Source: Varanus komodoensis (lineage: Eukaryota; Chordata; Lepidosauria; Squamata; Varanidae). From it: a stretch of DNA of 64,000 bases. The notes beneath the pieces were generated by a model. The model did no database searches, was not told the DNA's origin, and saw nothing but the letters and a program-made list of their open reading frames with translations. Numbering within the stretch: position 1 is the first letter of the stretch; each line of letters begins with the position of its first letter. The position numbers and the translations under genes were made by a program. Location: positions 1,344,239 to 1,408,238 of the forward strand of contig NW_025336401.1 of the NCBI RefSeq assembly GCF_004798865.1. Direction: 5' to 3'. Positions 54,201-64,000 of the stretch are shown one piece after another.

Positions 54201-54916
54201 TTTCCTTCTACTCGTAACAGCTGAGTTCATGTATGTTTTAAAATGCAAAGGAAAATACATCATACAATGTACACTATTTGCACTGGAATGGCATCGTTTT
54301 CAGCTTCCAGTTTGGGCAAATCATGTGATCTGTGCACACTCACACTCTGCAAAGTGCAGCCTTCCTGGGCAACGGAGGCCCGTGAGCTGGCTTGCCTTGC
54401 ACAACCGGGAGCCTCGGCTCACAGGGCAGAAGAACTGGGATCCAGGATGCCAAATCCTGAAAATCTGTCAGACTTCCACCCGTGTTGGATTCCTCGCACA
54501 TCCTCGTTTGCTCAATGCAGCACAACACGGCACCCACGGGGCCTTGAGGTGTGTGAATCCAGCTGCCTCCTCCAGCTGTGCAGGCCCAGCAGCTGGTATT
54601 CAGAAGAATTTGGCCTTTCAGCCCGGGGGTGGTTCTGAGCTGCCAGCAACGGGGTGGTGCAGTAGGAACGGGGAGCCTCATCCCCCACGGATTTCTCAAA
54701 TTCCCTCGCAAAGCCCTCTTTAAAATATTTCAGGCAAAGGCCTTTGAAATGAAGGTCCCTGTTTTTCTCTAGGCAACTCCACCATTTGGAAAGAATGAGT
54801 TGCTACGTAATTGACTGTGTGTTCAATGGAAGGTTTGTGCTAGGAATACCAAATCCTCGCGGCTCGTACATGCGCTGCGGCAGATCAATGAATTTTCAGA
54901 GTGGGATTTTCTTCAC
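54201..54916. other. Unique non-coding DNA
   Basis: No gene recognised. A 187-residue plus frame has no domain. Confidence 0.4.
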
Positions 54917-54942
54917 GTGTGTGTGTGTGTGTGTGTGTGTGT
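54917..54942. repeat. (GT)n microsatellite
   Basis: About 13 GT units. Confidence 0.95.
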
Positions 54943-56679
54943 TCTGCCTTTATTATTTTAAGGACATGTGTGGGCCAGGGGACACGCTCCCATTTGTCCA
55001 CCGAAGCACGACTGGAAGGGAAATTGCTCACCAATTACTTGACACAAAATGTTGCTTGTGGTTCTATTTTGGTACAAGGCAAGTGTTGGGACACAGAGAA
55101 TCCTTCTAGGAGCAGCTGCAGGTGGGCAAATTAGCCTGTCCCAGATCTCTCGGAGAAATGGGAGCTTGCATGTTTGGGGGCGTGTGTGTTTGTCTGCCAA
55201 AAGGTGCAGCGGAGTGTGTCGGGCTTTGTACATGTAATAAATCAGTCCATCAGCCTGCGTACCCTGCCGGTGATAAGGGCAACACCCCTTTCAAAGAACA
55301 CCGCTCGCCGGCGCTGGAGGGCAGCGCTTTTTCTCACCCTGCCGCCAATGGAAGGCAATTGGACGGAAGCGTTTCCTGTTACTTGCAAGAACAGAGACTG
55401 ACTTTAAAGGTGAACTTAAAGAGCAGCTCCTTCCGAACGCGTTTCGCTGCAAATGGGCAGCAGGCAGTCTTGAGAGAGCTTTCCAGGAGGGCAAGAGCGG
55501 ATCATGATTCATCATTAAGGCCATCGGAGTCAAAATGGAGTGGTGAGATTTAATCAGCTGGGAAAATACAGAGGCCAGCCTGTCTGGGGCTTGATTGAGA
55601 CCTTGCGTGAGGAAGCCGGGCTGCTGCTGGGAAGGGGACGTCGCTGCATGAGGCGACCGGTTCACCTCCCTGTTGTGAGGCAGCTGCTGCGTGTCCGGAA
55701 GAGGGCACGGCCTGCCACGGATGAAAATGGAGGGCTCCTTGGACACGTGCCCAGCTCGTTAGCAATGGGCAGGAGAGGCGCACTTTCTGCCTGTGGGTGG
55801 AGGCCACTCCAAGAACGTCTGGCCCAGATGGCTTCTGCTTGGTGTTCCGACTGAGATCAGGAAGCTTCTGAGAACCTCAGGCTGGCTGGCACACCTCGGT
55901 GGCTTCTGCCCAGTGCTGTCACCTTGGCTGTGCTTCAGCTCACGGTTGCAGTTGCTTCGGACTTGTGTGCTGGAGGGCGGCACCGGACCCTTCCATCCTG
56001 GACGCTGTGTGTCATGAGCCAAGGCTCCTCCCGCGAGCGCCCAGAAGCCACAGACCATCCTCCTTGCAAACTGCCCTGCATTGCTTCCGATTACAAATCA
56101 CCCAGGACACAGCTCCAAAAATGCATGGAGCAGCCGGTCAAGCCCCCTCTGGTGTTTACCTCACGAGCGTGCCTGGGCCCCATCCCCTTGGGAGGGGCGC
56201 TCCGAAGGCGAGCACGCCTCCCCTCTTCACATGCTGCTCATCCAGCGGGGCCTCCGCCTCTGCCACCGCTGAGGGCAGGGGCAGGGGCTGGCCCCCTCCC
56301 CAGAGGCCACTCCCACTGGTGGTAAAGCTGCCTGGCTTGGCCTCGCGCCCGGCCTTGAGATAACCCCCCGCCGCCTCCCTCTCAGGACCTTGCCGCAACC
56401 CTTCTTCCCCAAGCCCACTGCAATCTCTCTCACCTGCTGACTCCCACTGGAATGCCGCCAGCAGCCCGTGAGTGCGCTTGCCCCAGGTGGCCCACCTTCT
56501 CCCTCCCCGCACCAGGCATCTCGGGGCCCATTCACCTGGTGCCGCTTGGCTCCCGTTTCTGTGCGACGGGAGGGGGGCTTTGGCGCATGCGCACTCCAGG
56601 ATGCCGTGGTGGAAGGGCTGCTTTGCATGCCACGGTTCCCACGTCCCGCCCCTGCGAGCTTCGGTAGCGGAGAATAAAA
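54943..56679. other. Unique non-coding DNA
   Basis: No gene or repeat recognised; GC-rich from about 55,900 to 56,650. Open frames on both strands overlap without domain signals. Confidence 0.4.
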
Positions 56680-56840
56680 AATACCCTTTTTATTCTCCCG
56701 TTATTTTAATGTTGAATTGGTTTTAATAGTGATTTTATTGTGAATTGCTGGATGCTGTGCCATTTTTTATCCGTGCTTCTTGTAAACTGTCCTGAGACAT
56801 AGTAATGGGACGGTCTATAAAAGCTTCAAACAAACAAACC
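56680..56840 (+). mobile_element. L2-clade LINE 3' end, young copy
   Basis: CCCGTTATTTTAATGTTGAA, GTGAATTGCTGGATGCTGTG, CCTGAGACATAGTAATGGGA and a CAAACAAACAAA tail. It is nearly identical in reverse complement to 7026-7190, with about eight differences by eye. Heavily 5'-truncated. Confidence 0.85.
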
Positions 56841-57109
56841 TGCTCGCCTGCCCTAGAGACAGTGGGAATGCCCTGGCCTCCCGCGTGCCCTCTGGCTCGT
56901 TGCAGCAGCTGGGTCGCCTTGAGGATGGCCGCATGGTGCCCCCAGTTCCAAGCAGCCCCCCAGCAGTTCTGGAGTCCAGGTGCCGCCTGCGGAGCGAGGA
57001 GGGGCTGGCCTTGGAGGCTGGGCATCTGAAGTGCTCGTTGCATAAGGTCTGGTGGCTCATTTTCTTAAAAATAGCACGAGGATATTAGCATCCCCTCCGT
57101 CCCTGGAGG
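56841..57109. other. Unique non-coding DNA
   Basis: No feature recognised. Confidence 0.35.
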
Positions 57110-57440
57110 AGAGGGGCATGACTCACATTGCCATCAATTCTGCTGTGTTTTTCAGCAAGAGTCCTGAGGAAATTATACAAAATTACGGATTTATTTTCAG
57201 GATTCTATTATTTTCATGGACAGATTTCAGAACCAGCTTGAGTGGCTGGATGGGTTCTTGTTGGCTGGCTGTTCAGTTTGGAATTAGGGCCCTGAAATCT
57301 AATTATAGCCCCCATGCCGCTGAAATTGCATGGTCTGGTACTTGCTGTCTATGGGCTTATCGTGTGTTTATGAGCAATTCCAAAATCATTTGGGTTGATG
57401 CTCAGATGCTGAAATTTTCTCATCCCGGGCACTGCGTCGT
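57110..57440. promoter_or_regulatory. Candidate conserved non-coding element
   Basis: About 330 bp of complex repeat-free DNA with GAAATTATACAAAATTACGG, CTAATTATAGCCCCCATG, GGGCTTATCGTGTGTTTATG and TCCAAAATCATTTGGG. It lies about 7 kb downstream of the CpG island, so it would be an intronic enhancer if that promoter is real. Confidence 0.45.
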
Positions 57441-57826
57441 TCCAGAACTGTAGGATGCAAAATCTGTAATGATTTCTCTATTCCCCCCAACTTCTTGCCT
57501 GCCCTTAAGACTTAAGGCCCACTGCACGTCGTCATGAGGCGAAAGGATGCGGGGCAGCTCCGTGCTCAGGTGTGGTTTGCGGGAGGCGGGTGGCATTTTG
57601 CAGTATCCCGAACTGGCTGCCAGACTGAGAACAGACCCTGCACTTTTCTGCTGCACTGCCAGAAAGCCGAATTCCTTGTCTTGCATCACGCCTCCAGGCA
57701 GGGAGTCAGTTCTCCACGCTGCTGCCGACTTAACGGGCCCAAACCAGCTTTCAGTCTCCTTTACCTCTTGACCAAACTCCACAGCCACAATTGGTTGCTT
57801 TTGCTCACACAAAGATGTATTCATGG
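57441..57826. other. Unique non-coding DNA
   Basis: No gene recognised. Confidence 0.35.
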
Positions 57827-58388
57827 ATCACAGAATAGTAGAGTTAGTCGGAAGGGGCCACGAAGGCCCTCGGGACCACCCCCCTGCTCTTGCAGGATAC
57901 CAAGTCACACCGTCCCACTCAGAGGGCTGCCCAGCTTCTTTCTGGATGCCTCCAGTGTGGGAGAGCCCCCACCTCTCCGGGCAGCTGGTTCCATTCTCCT
58001 ATTGCTCTGACCGTGAGGCAGCTTTTCCTGATGTCCAGCCTGGATCTGGGTTGTTGCAACTTGACTTGATTATTTCGTGTCCTGCACTCTGGCATTAGCA
58101 AGAAGAGATCTTGGCCTTCCTCTTTGTGGCAGCCTTTGAGAGGCTTATGGAGGGATACCATGTCCCCCCTCGGCCTTCTCTTCTCAAGGCTGAACTTGCC
58201 TGGGTCTCCCAGTCTCTCCTCACAGGGCAGAGTTTCCAACCCTGGATCATTTCTGTCGCCCTCCGCTGGACCCTTTCTAATTTACCTGCATCTTTCTTCA
58301 GTCTTGGTGCCCAGAACTGGACATGGTATTCCAGGTGAGGTCTGCCTAGTGAGGAGTAAAGGGGAACTGCGACTTCTCGTGATTTCAA
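57827..58388 (-). mobile_element. CR1 LINE, 3' 560 bp with C-terminal coding part
   Basis: On the minus strand it encodes [48 protein letters not shown] and, in another frame, [20 protein letters not shown] and IRKSCLTVRAIGEWNQLPGE, the standard CR1 C-terminus. The two parts lie in different frames, so the copy has at least one shift. It ends at ATAGTAGAG/CACAGAATAG, the ATTCTATG side. Confidence 0.92.
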
Positions 58389-59968
58389 CCTTCATCCCAT
58401 GGGGATGCTTAGAGGACCTGCAGCCCCTGCCGCTTCCCCAGGGTACAAAGATGCAAACTCTGGCCATTTTGCTGGGGGACGAGTATGAGCGAGCACGCAT
58501 TCCTCCTCAGAGCTCAGTTTGCCTCCTTCATGTTTCCAAATGCAAGTGCCCTTTTCTCTCCTGTCGAGGAGAAAAAGCACCTTCGCCTGGGGAAAAATGT
58601 CCTTTGCAACTGTGTGCATCCGGGGCGTGGGCCCTGGGTCAAATCAAGACGGAGCTTTCTCTGGAAGCAGAGATGACAAAGTGAAGCTGGGAAGGCTAGA
58701 CTCGCTGGAAAGGATGGTCATGCTGGGGAAAGTCGGAGGCAGAAGAAGGAAGGGAAGGCCAGGTATGCGATGGGCTGCCTGGCTACTGCTGCTGGGAGGC
58801 ATGGGTGCCCTTGCTGCAGACACTGGCCGCCACAGCCATTCCGGCCGGGGCACATGGGCCTGGGGGGCAGGCGATGGCAGGCTGGGTGGGAAAGAGGACA
58901 ACTCTGCCTCCTGCGAAATCGTTTCGTATTGGTGCTGGATGCTGGGGCTTCAGAGGAGCTGCTTAGTGTGGTGGGGGATCAGTCTGAACCTCGGCCTTGT
59001 ATTCAGACGTTTGGGAGCTTGCTTGTCCTTTATGAGTAGCCATTTTGTGACAGTGTCCACAACGCTTTATCCGGTTGCGCAAGTTGCTTCCTGCAGGTTG
59101 CCCCCTCTTGCAGTCACACGGCTGACAGTTGGGCATTTGCCAAATTTGAAATTTCATTTTCATTGTTGCACTGTCCCTTGGTTTTCCTTCAGCTTTTGCT
59201 TCTATTTTGTACTGTAGTTTACACTTTTCTGACATCTTACATTGTATTTTATGGTTTTATTTTTTGTAAACTGTACAGAGAACTTTGGGTAATATAGAAA
59301 CGGAATATCCCAGGACATGAATAACTATCTCATGCCTGAGCTGGTGGATCTGGGCTACAAGATTGCACCCCGACGGACCAGACTGTGAAAGTAGTTAAGA
59401 TTTTGCCATTGCTCTTTGTTCTTTTTATAGCCTAAAAATGAACCTTTCACAAGGGTTTTAAAAAGTGCATCCTAAAGTCTGTGCATTCAGCTTCTCCCTC
59501 CCTCCCTCCCTTTCCGTGGTTTTCCCAAGTGTGGAGCTTATCTTAGCATTCTGGCATTTGCGTTTTGGGGGAACCTTGAAAGCCAGTTTTGTACTTGCTG
59601 TTCTTTTCAGGTAATAATGGTTATCAAAGCAGAGCTGCCTCTCTTCTGATCCCTCCCCCCCAACATACTTGAGAGAGTGAGCAGGAGAGAGAGCGATGGG
59701 GGGGGGGGAGTCGCAGGATTCATTGTTCTTTTGCACTGCATTCTGGGATCATTAACGTTTCTTCTAGCACATAAATGGGGGCTGGCATTGCAGCTTTGCC
59801 CTGTTCTTGATTCCGGTTCCTTATTTTGGTCTAAAAGGATTGTTGCATGAATTAATACGCTTCAGAACTGCCTTCGCTTATTCTTGCCCCCTCCATCCAA
59901 AGAACGGATGTGGGAATCGGGAGTGGATTTTCATGGAGGTGGGATCTTCACTGGACTTTTTTTTACTG
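58389..59968. other. Unique non-coding DNA
   Basis: No gene recognised. Bases 59,195-59,305 (GTAAACTGTACAGAGAACTT, GGTAATATAGAAACGG) may be a decayed LINE 3' end. A G run lies at 59,698-59,708. The 232-residue plus frame (58,519-59,217) has no domain. Confidence 0.4.
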
Positions 59969-60050
59969 CTATTTTATTTATTTATTTATTAAAACATTTT
60001 TATGCTGCCCCATTCGCCGAAGCCTCGGGGCGGCTTACAACACTAGAGAT
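59969..60050 (-). mobile_element. L2-clade LINE, extreme 3' end
   Basis: The plus strand shows TTTATTTATTTATTTATTAA, then ATGCTGCCCCATTCGCCGAA and CCTCGGGGCGGCTTACAA. It is almost the same as copy B at 34.6 kb, but only about 80 bp long. Confidence 0.85.
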
Positions 60051-60499
60051 GGTCATGCCTGACTCACTGGTGTGCCGGATGACCCCCGGCTCAAACTGCC
60101 CCCCTCGCACTATTTCTGTCTTTCTGTCCCCAGCTTCTTGGAGCGAGCTTTGTCTGGGCTGCGTTTTTAATACAGATCAGTGTGTGTGTGTGATGGACTC
60201 AGTGGGTTGGGGGCTGGGGCTGGCGTGTGTGCATGAAGAAGTGTCTTACTGGAATTCGGCAAAACAGCAGTGACCCTGAGAAGGAGGTTTGCCCCTTGAG
60301 TTTGGTTGCTTTCTCCCCACAACCCTCCCCGGGACTTTTCTCTCTGACTTGCCCGGTGAAGTGCAGAGTAAATGCATTGCTGCTCCCACCCTCCCCTGCA
60401 AGGAACAGTTGAAAACGTGTCAGTATGCAGGTCTGCTCAGAAGCAAATCATATTATTTTCAAAGGTGCCTTCCCACATTGTCTGAAGCCCTCTTGTATG
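60051..60499. other. Unique non-coding DNA
   Basis: A short GT run lies at 60,179-60,190. A weak copy of the ACTCAGAAGTAA-type repeat lies at about 60,425-60,470. No gene. Confidence 0.35.
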
Positions 60500-61052
60500 C
60501 AGTGGTACCTCGGCTCACAAACTTAATCCGTTCCAGGACTCTGGTTGTGACCCAAACTGGTCATGAGCCGAGTCAAATTCCCCCATAAGGTTCAATGTAA
60601 AGAAGGTTAATCCGTTCTGTAACTTTTTTTTAATCAGAAAAATGTGATGCAAAGTGATAAAGAACAACAAAGATCACGGCCATCTCCCCCCCCCCCCCCA
60701 CACCCCCCCCCAGCACGAGCCCGGCCATCCCCCCCCCCCCCCCAGCATGACCGCGATCGCACCTGTCATCTCTGCACGCGCCCGTCATCCTGGTGCGCTG
60801 GGGTGGGGGGAGATGGCCACGATCATGCTGGTTGTGGGGGGGGGGGAGATGGCCAAGATCGCGCCCGTCTTCCCTGCACGAACGTGACTGCGACCGTGGC
60901 CACCTCCCCCCCCGGGGGGGGGGGGGAGACGGCTGCGATCTTGGTTGCCACCGAATGCGGAGTTCACAACTCACGTCAAAATTTTCATGAAATTTTTGTT
61001 CGCGACCCAATTTGGTCGTGGACAAAGGCGTTCATGAGCCGAGGTACCACTG
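60500..61052. mobile_element. Terminal-inverted-repeat DNA element filled with G/C tracts (553 bp)
   Basis: The left end CAGTGGTACCTCGGCTCA is repeated exactly in reverse complement at the right end (TGAGCCGAGGTACCACTG, 61,035-61,052). The next bases, AACTTAATCCGTTCCAGGAC at the left, are typical of a squamate Tc1/mariner- or pogo-like MITE group. The inside (60,680-60,945) is made of C runs and G runs of 9-14 bp separated by GATGGCCACGATC-like words in both orientations. No transposase and no sure target-site duplication were seen, so the superfamily is open. Confidence 0.75.
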
Positions 61053-61689
61053 CGCATGCCTCCTTGGAATTCGTTTTCTCTCCTGTGGTGCTTACTCAAA
61101 AGGAAAGTTCTGTCTTCAGCAGCGCCTGCACTGAGAAAATTGGTTTGGGGAATTGTTTTTGGCTTCAGTCCCTGGGGTGTGGGAGAAGGAGAACAGGCAG
61201 CAACCTGGCCTCCCCCTCTTCTCTTCTCAGCTCCTTCTTTTTCTCCAGGGTTTTTGGGAGGGGCAGGAGGAGCTTGTCAAAAACCTCCTCCAGGTGTGTG
61301 TGTGTTCCCAGTTGCACATTGCTTAATGGGTGAGAAAGCAAACAGGCAAAAGGAAACCTCTTTAATGGACCCTGAGATAGGAGGCAGAGCTGGGCTTTTC
61401 TCAGGTAACTCACGTGGAGGCTTGTTCCTTCCGTCCACTGCCCAGGGATCGCTTGGACACCTGCTGATGGACTCCATTGCGTCCCCTAGCTTGGTGGCCC
61501 ACCTGCTGATGGACTCCATTGAAGGTGGGGTCGGGCACAGCGAGGCTGCAGCCTTCAAGGCCTCGTGTGGCGCTGGCGGTGTGTGTTCAGCTTCCCAGGC
61601 TAAGTGCAAGGCTTTGGCAGACGGTGCTCTGCATTTCGGGGGTTTCCTTCCACAGGGCCATGCTTGGGACTGTCTCTTAGCCTTCTCCA
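61053..61689. other. Unique non-coding DNA
   Basis: No gene recognised. The near-repeat CTGCTGATGGACTCCATTG occurs twice (about 61,462 and 61,504), a short local duplication. Confidence 0.4.
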
Positions 61690-61762
61690 ACCTGGTGCCC
61701 TCTGGAAGTGTCAGACCACAACTCCTGGGGCAGCCCAGGTAGTATGGCCCATGTCGGGAGTC
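61690..61762. repeat. Short ACTACAACTCCCAT-type repeat, diverged
   Basis: AACCTGGTGCCCTCTGGAAG, TGTCAGACCACAACTCCTGG and GTAGTATGGCCCATGTCGGG follow the order of the family (GTGCCCTCCAGATGTT, ACTACAACTCCCAT, CAGCATGGCC). Confidence 0.55.
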
Positions 61763-61849
61763 ATCCACAAGCTGCTGTGGTTGGTTGCTGGTTTGGGGTA
61801 ACATGGCTGTCCTGTTCTTCCCAGGAACAAGCGTCCCCGGCACTCATTT

Positions 61850-62480
61850 GCCATGAAAGACTAAACATGAGCCAGCAGTGTGAAACAGCAGCCAAGAGGG
61901 CAAACGCCACCCATGGATGCATAGCCAGAAGTGTGGCTTTTAGATCGAGAGAGCTGTTGCTACCGCTCTGTGTGACTCTGGTGCGCCCGCAACTGGAGTA
62001 TTGTGCTCAGTTTTGGGCCCCTCATTACAGGAAGGCTATGGCCAGGTTAGTGTCAGTGCAGCGTAGGGCCACAAGGTTGGTGGCCGGTTTGCAGGGGAGG
62101 CTGTATGAGGCGAGACTGAGGGAACGGGGTCTTTTCAGCCTGGAGAAGAGGAGACTCCGAAAGGATGTGTTGGTGACATACAGGTATGTGAGGGGGTGTC
62201 CCACGGAGATGGGGAGAGACCTGTTCTCCCCTGCAGAGGAAGGCGGGACGCACTCCAACGGAGCCAAGCTCAGGGAGCCAAGGTTCAATTCAGATGCCAG
62301 GAAGCACTTCCAGACAGTCGGGACCCCGAGGGTGTGCAATGGGCTTCCACGGAAGGCAGTTGAGGCCCCCTCAGTGAGGGTGTTCAAGGATAGGCTGGAC
62401 GTCCACATGGTGGGCATGGCGTGAGCGGAGCCGGCTGGAGCCGGGGGTCAGACTTGCTCTGTTTCTATGTTTCTATGAAA
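61850..62480 (+). mobile_element. CR1 LINE, longest copy of the TTTCTATG subfamily
   Basis: The plus frame (within 61,708-62,424) is open through the whole CR1 C-terminus: LNMSQQCETAAKRANATHGC, SRELLLPLCVTLVRPQLEYC, QFWAPHYRKAMARLVSVQRR, ATRLVAGLQ, GLFSLEKRRLRKDVLVTYRY, CNGLPRKAVEAPSVRVFKDR and LDVHMVGMA before a stop. GAGCCGGCTGGAGCCGGGGG and two TTTCTATG octamers follow. The unbroken frame and the match with four other copies in the window suggest a fairly recent family. Its 3' region lacks the GATGGCC...CTTCTGACT section present in the other copies, a deletion between two short GACT repeats. Confidence 0.93.
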
Positions 62481-62740
62481 CCACCGAGTCAGAGAAATGA
62501 AATGAGTGTCAGTGATATGTAATTATTCCCTTTTCACACTTCCTTGATGTTCATGAATTTTTCTTCTGCTGTGGGAACTTTTAGTAAGTGGTATATAACT
62601 TTGGCAAGGAAGAATAATTGTTCTGGGAAACGTGTCAGCTATGAACTCTCCGTGTCAGATGTTTGTGCCATAAGTTTGGAATAATATTCTTGGCACTTAA
62701 ATTTGGTTTCTGAGCTCTCTTGTCTGCCTGTCTCAGGCAG
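62481..62740. promoter_or_regulatory. Candidate conserved non-coding element
   Basis: AT-rich, complex and repeat-free, with GATATGTAATTATTCCC and GGAAGAATAATTGTTCTGGG. Weak evidence, composition only. Confidence 0.3.
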
Positions 62741-63291
62741 CTGGAGGGAATCTTACGGGCGACGCAAGAGCGGCTGGAGGGGATGCGCTGGTGGCAGCCG
62801 TTTGTCTGCGAGGGTGCGGAGTGAGGAGAAGACAATGCAGCAGAGTGGGACCATCCGGGCAGCCCTCTGCACTCGGCCCACTGCTTGGCATGCCATTGAA
62901 ACGTGGATCGTGGGGACCAAGGCTGAGAAAGATGAGAACCTGGGAGCTCCGCCGGACCTAACGCAATTCTGTCCACCCGCTGCCCACAGGTTCTCACGAG
63001 GCAGAAATGAGTGCAGCACCTCCCATGCTCCCCAGCAGCTGGCTTGCCTGGGCGCACTTCCTCTGATGGTGGCGGGGGGGTACAGAGCCGTCAGGGCTAG
63101 TGGCCATTGGTAGCCTTCGCCTCTGAGAAGTTTGTCTGTGCTTGCTGGAGATCTCACGGGCGACTTGCGGCCTTCTCGAAGTTCAGGTGCACATTAAGGC
63201 TGTGGCTAATGCGGTCTCCTTCAACACGGTGCGCGCTGCATGTTTGCTCTCCAGCTACCATCACCTCCAGGCAGCATGAGGAACGGTCAGA
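62741..63291. other. Unique DNA with a small LINE-like piece
   Basis: No gene recognised. At about 63,078-63,118 GAGCCGTCAGGGCTAGTGGC, CATTGGTAGCCTT matches by recall a widespread amniote LINE-derived repeat; the flanks do not extend it. Confidence 0.35.
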
Positions 63292-63332
63292 GGTGATGGG
63301 AATTGTCAGCTGAAGCATCTGAAGGTAGAGAC
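63292..63332. repeat. Short ACTACAACTCCCAT-type repeat, fragment
   Basis: GGTGATGGGAATTGTCAGCT, GAAGCATCTGAAGGTAGAGA corresponds to the reverse arm (GATGGGAGTTGTAGTCC...ACATCTGGAGG) of the family. Confidence 0.45.
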
Positions 63333-64000
63333 GCTTCGATTTTGTGTAACTGCTTCCCTCTGTTTTGTGGATTGCCAGGCTTCTTTTGCTCTGCTCCCTC
63401 TTCACTGACAGATTCAGCCCACCCCCCATCAATGCATAAAAAAGTCTGCCATGATTTACAGAATTTTTTCTGACACACAACATTTTGTCTGGCTGCCGCA
63501 GCTCGGTGTACCATCAATGAGCAGAATGTGCACAACCGGCTTGCAACGCGGCAGAGGCTGACGAGAGATGGATCCAGCCTCGCATGTGCGTTAGTGCATC
63601 TTCCTGCAAGGCTTGTGTTTCCTTCCTGCTGAAGTGTGCACAAAATTCGAGAATTTTTTCCCTCAAAAGGTCTGCAACTCCTTGGAATCCAGATGAGCCC
63701 CAAAAAGCCCGTCTGGCAGAATCTGTGGGGGAGATTTGCAGAAATCTCAAACCGTTGTACACCACTGTGGATTTCTCTGATCTCTCTCTCAGGGAAAGCC
63801 ACTGAGATGACTGCGAGAGCAGAGGTTAATCGGGATCAGGAAGGTGCCCCGGGACCCGTGCATGCAAGACTGCTTCATGCACCCTTGCAGTGGATTAGCA
63901 CGCCCGAGAGAAGGGAATCTGGGCGCCGAGCACGGGAAGGGGACGCGCGGAGGGCGTCTCGTACAGGAGGTGCCAGCAGGGCTGTGCAGCCGGGGAGTTT
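63333..64000. other. Unique non-coding DNA to window end
   Basis: No gene or repeat recognised; GC-rich after about 63,840. A 171-residue minus frame (63,287-63,802) has no domain. Confidence 0.35.

Noticed and set aside
1-64000. CRISPR array, prokaryotic operon, or retrovirus-like element
   Set aside because: No regularly spaced repeats, no ribosome-binding-site operon layout, and no gag, protease, integrase, envelope or long-terminal-repeat signature was seen; all reverse transcriptase pieces are of LINE type (CR1 and L2).

Overview
The window looks like nuclear DNA of a non-mammalian amniote, most likely a squamate reptile. The evidence is the mix of repeats: many 5'-truncated CR1 LINEs whose 3' ends repeat the octamer TTTCTATG, many L2-clade LINE fragments with (AAATA)n-like tails, tRNA-derived SINEs, short hAT-type MITEs, abundant microsatellites and a fairly high GC content. 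The species cannot be fixed by reading alone. There is no bacterial-style gene organisation, and nearly all open frames in the window are chance frames in GC-rich or repeat DNA.

Layout. 1-20 kb: an L2 fragment at the very start, CT-repeat tracts, mostly unique non-coding DNA with GC-rich patches near 1.7-2.1, 3.0-3.6, 5.1-5.8 and 11.9-12.7 kb, an L2 3' end (7.0-7.4 kb), a (CAG)15 tract, and AT-rich unique blocks (12.66-12.87, 14.7-15.6, 16.56-16.96 kb) that read like conserved non-coding elements. 20-28 kb: a CR1 end, the best LINE in the window (an L2 on the minus strand, 22.3-24.06 kb, with a 484-residue reverse transcriptase frame), two SINEs, and an L2 3' end split by a 321-bp hAT MITE with perfect 8-bp target duplications. 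28-49 kb: two related hAT-like MITEs full of GACTCGAGTC-type words (31.56 and 38.92 kb), several CR1 and L2 pieces, and a pile-up of L2 3' ends at 34.4-35.35 kb. 49.5-52.4 kb: a strong CpG island with a candidate plus-strand first exon ending in a splice donor at 50,342/50,343. 52-64 kb: unique DNA, more CR1 and L2 copies, a terminal-inverted-repeat element filled with G/C tracts (60.5-61.05 kb) and the longest CR1 tail (61.85-62.48 kb).

How it fits together. If the CpG island is a real promoter, 1-49 kb would be upstream flank and 50.4-64 kb the start of a long first intron of an unidentified gene; the AT-rich homeodomain-site-like blocks on both sides would suit regulatory DNA of a developmental or neural gene. 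This is inference: no protein-coding exon was recognised, and no tRNA, rRNA, miRNA, CRISPR array or retrovirus-like element was seen. I found no convincing new multi-gene system. The most notable items are the hAT MITE families, the L2 family with several 3' tails, the G/C-filled terminal-inverted-repeat element, and the candidate promoter with its flanking putative enhancers.
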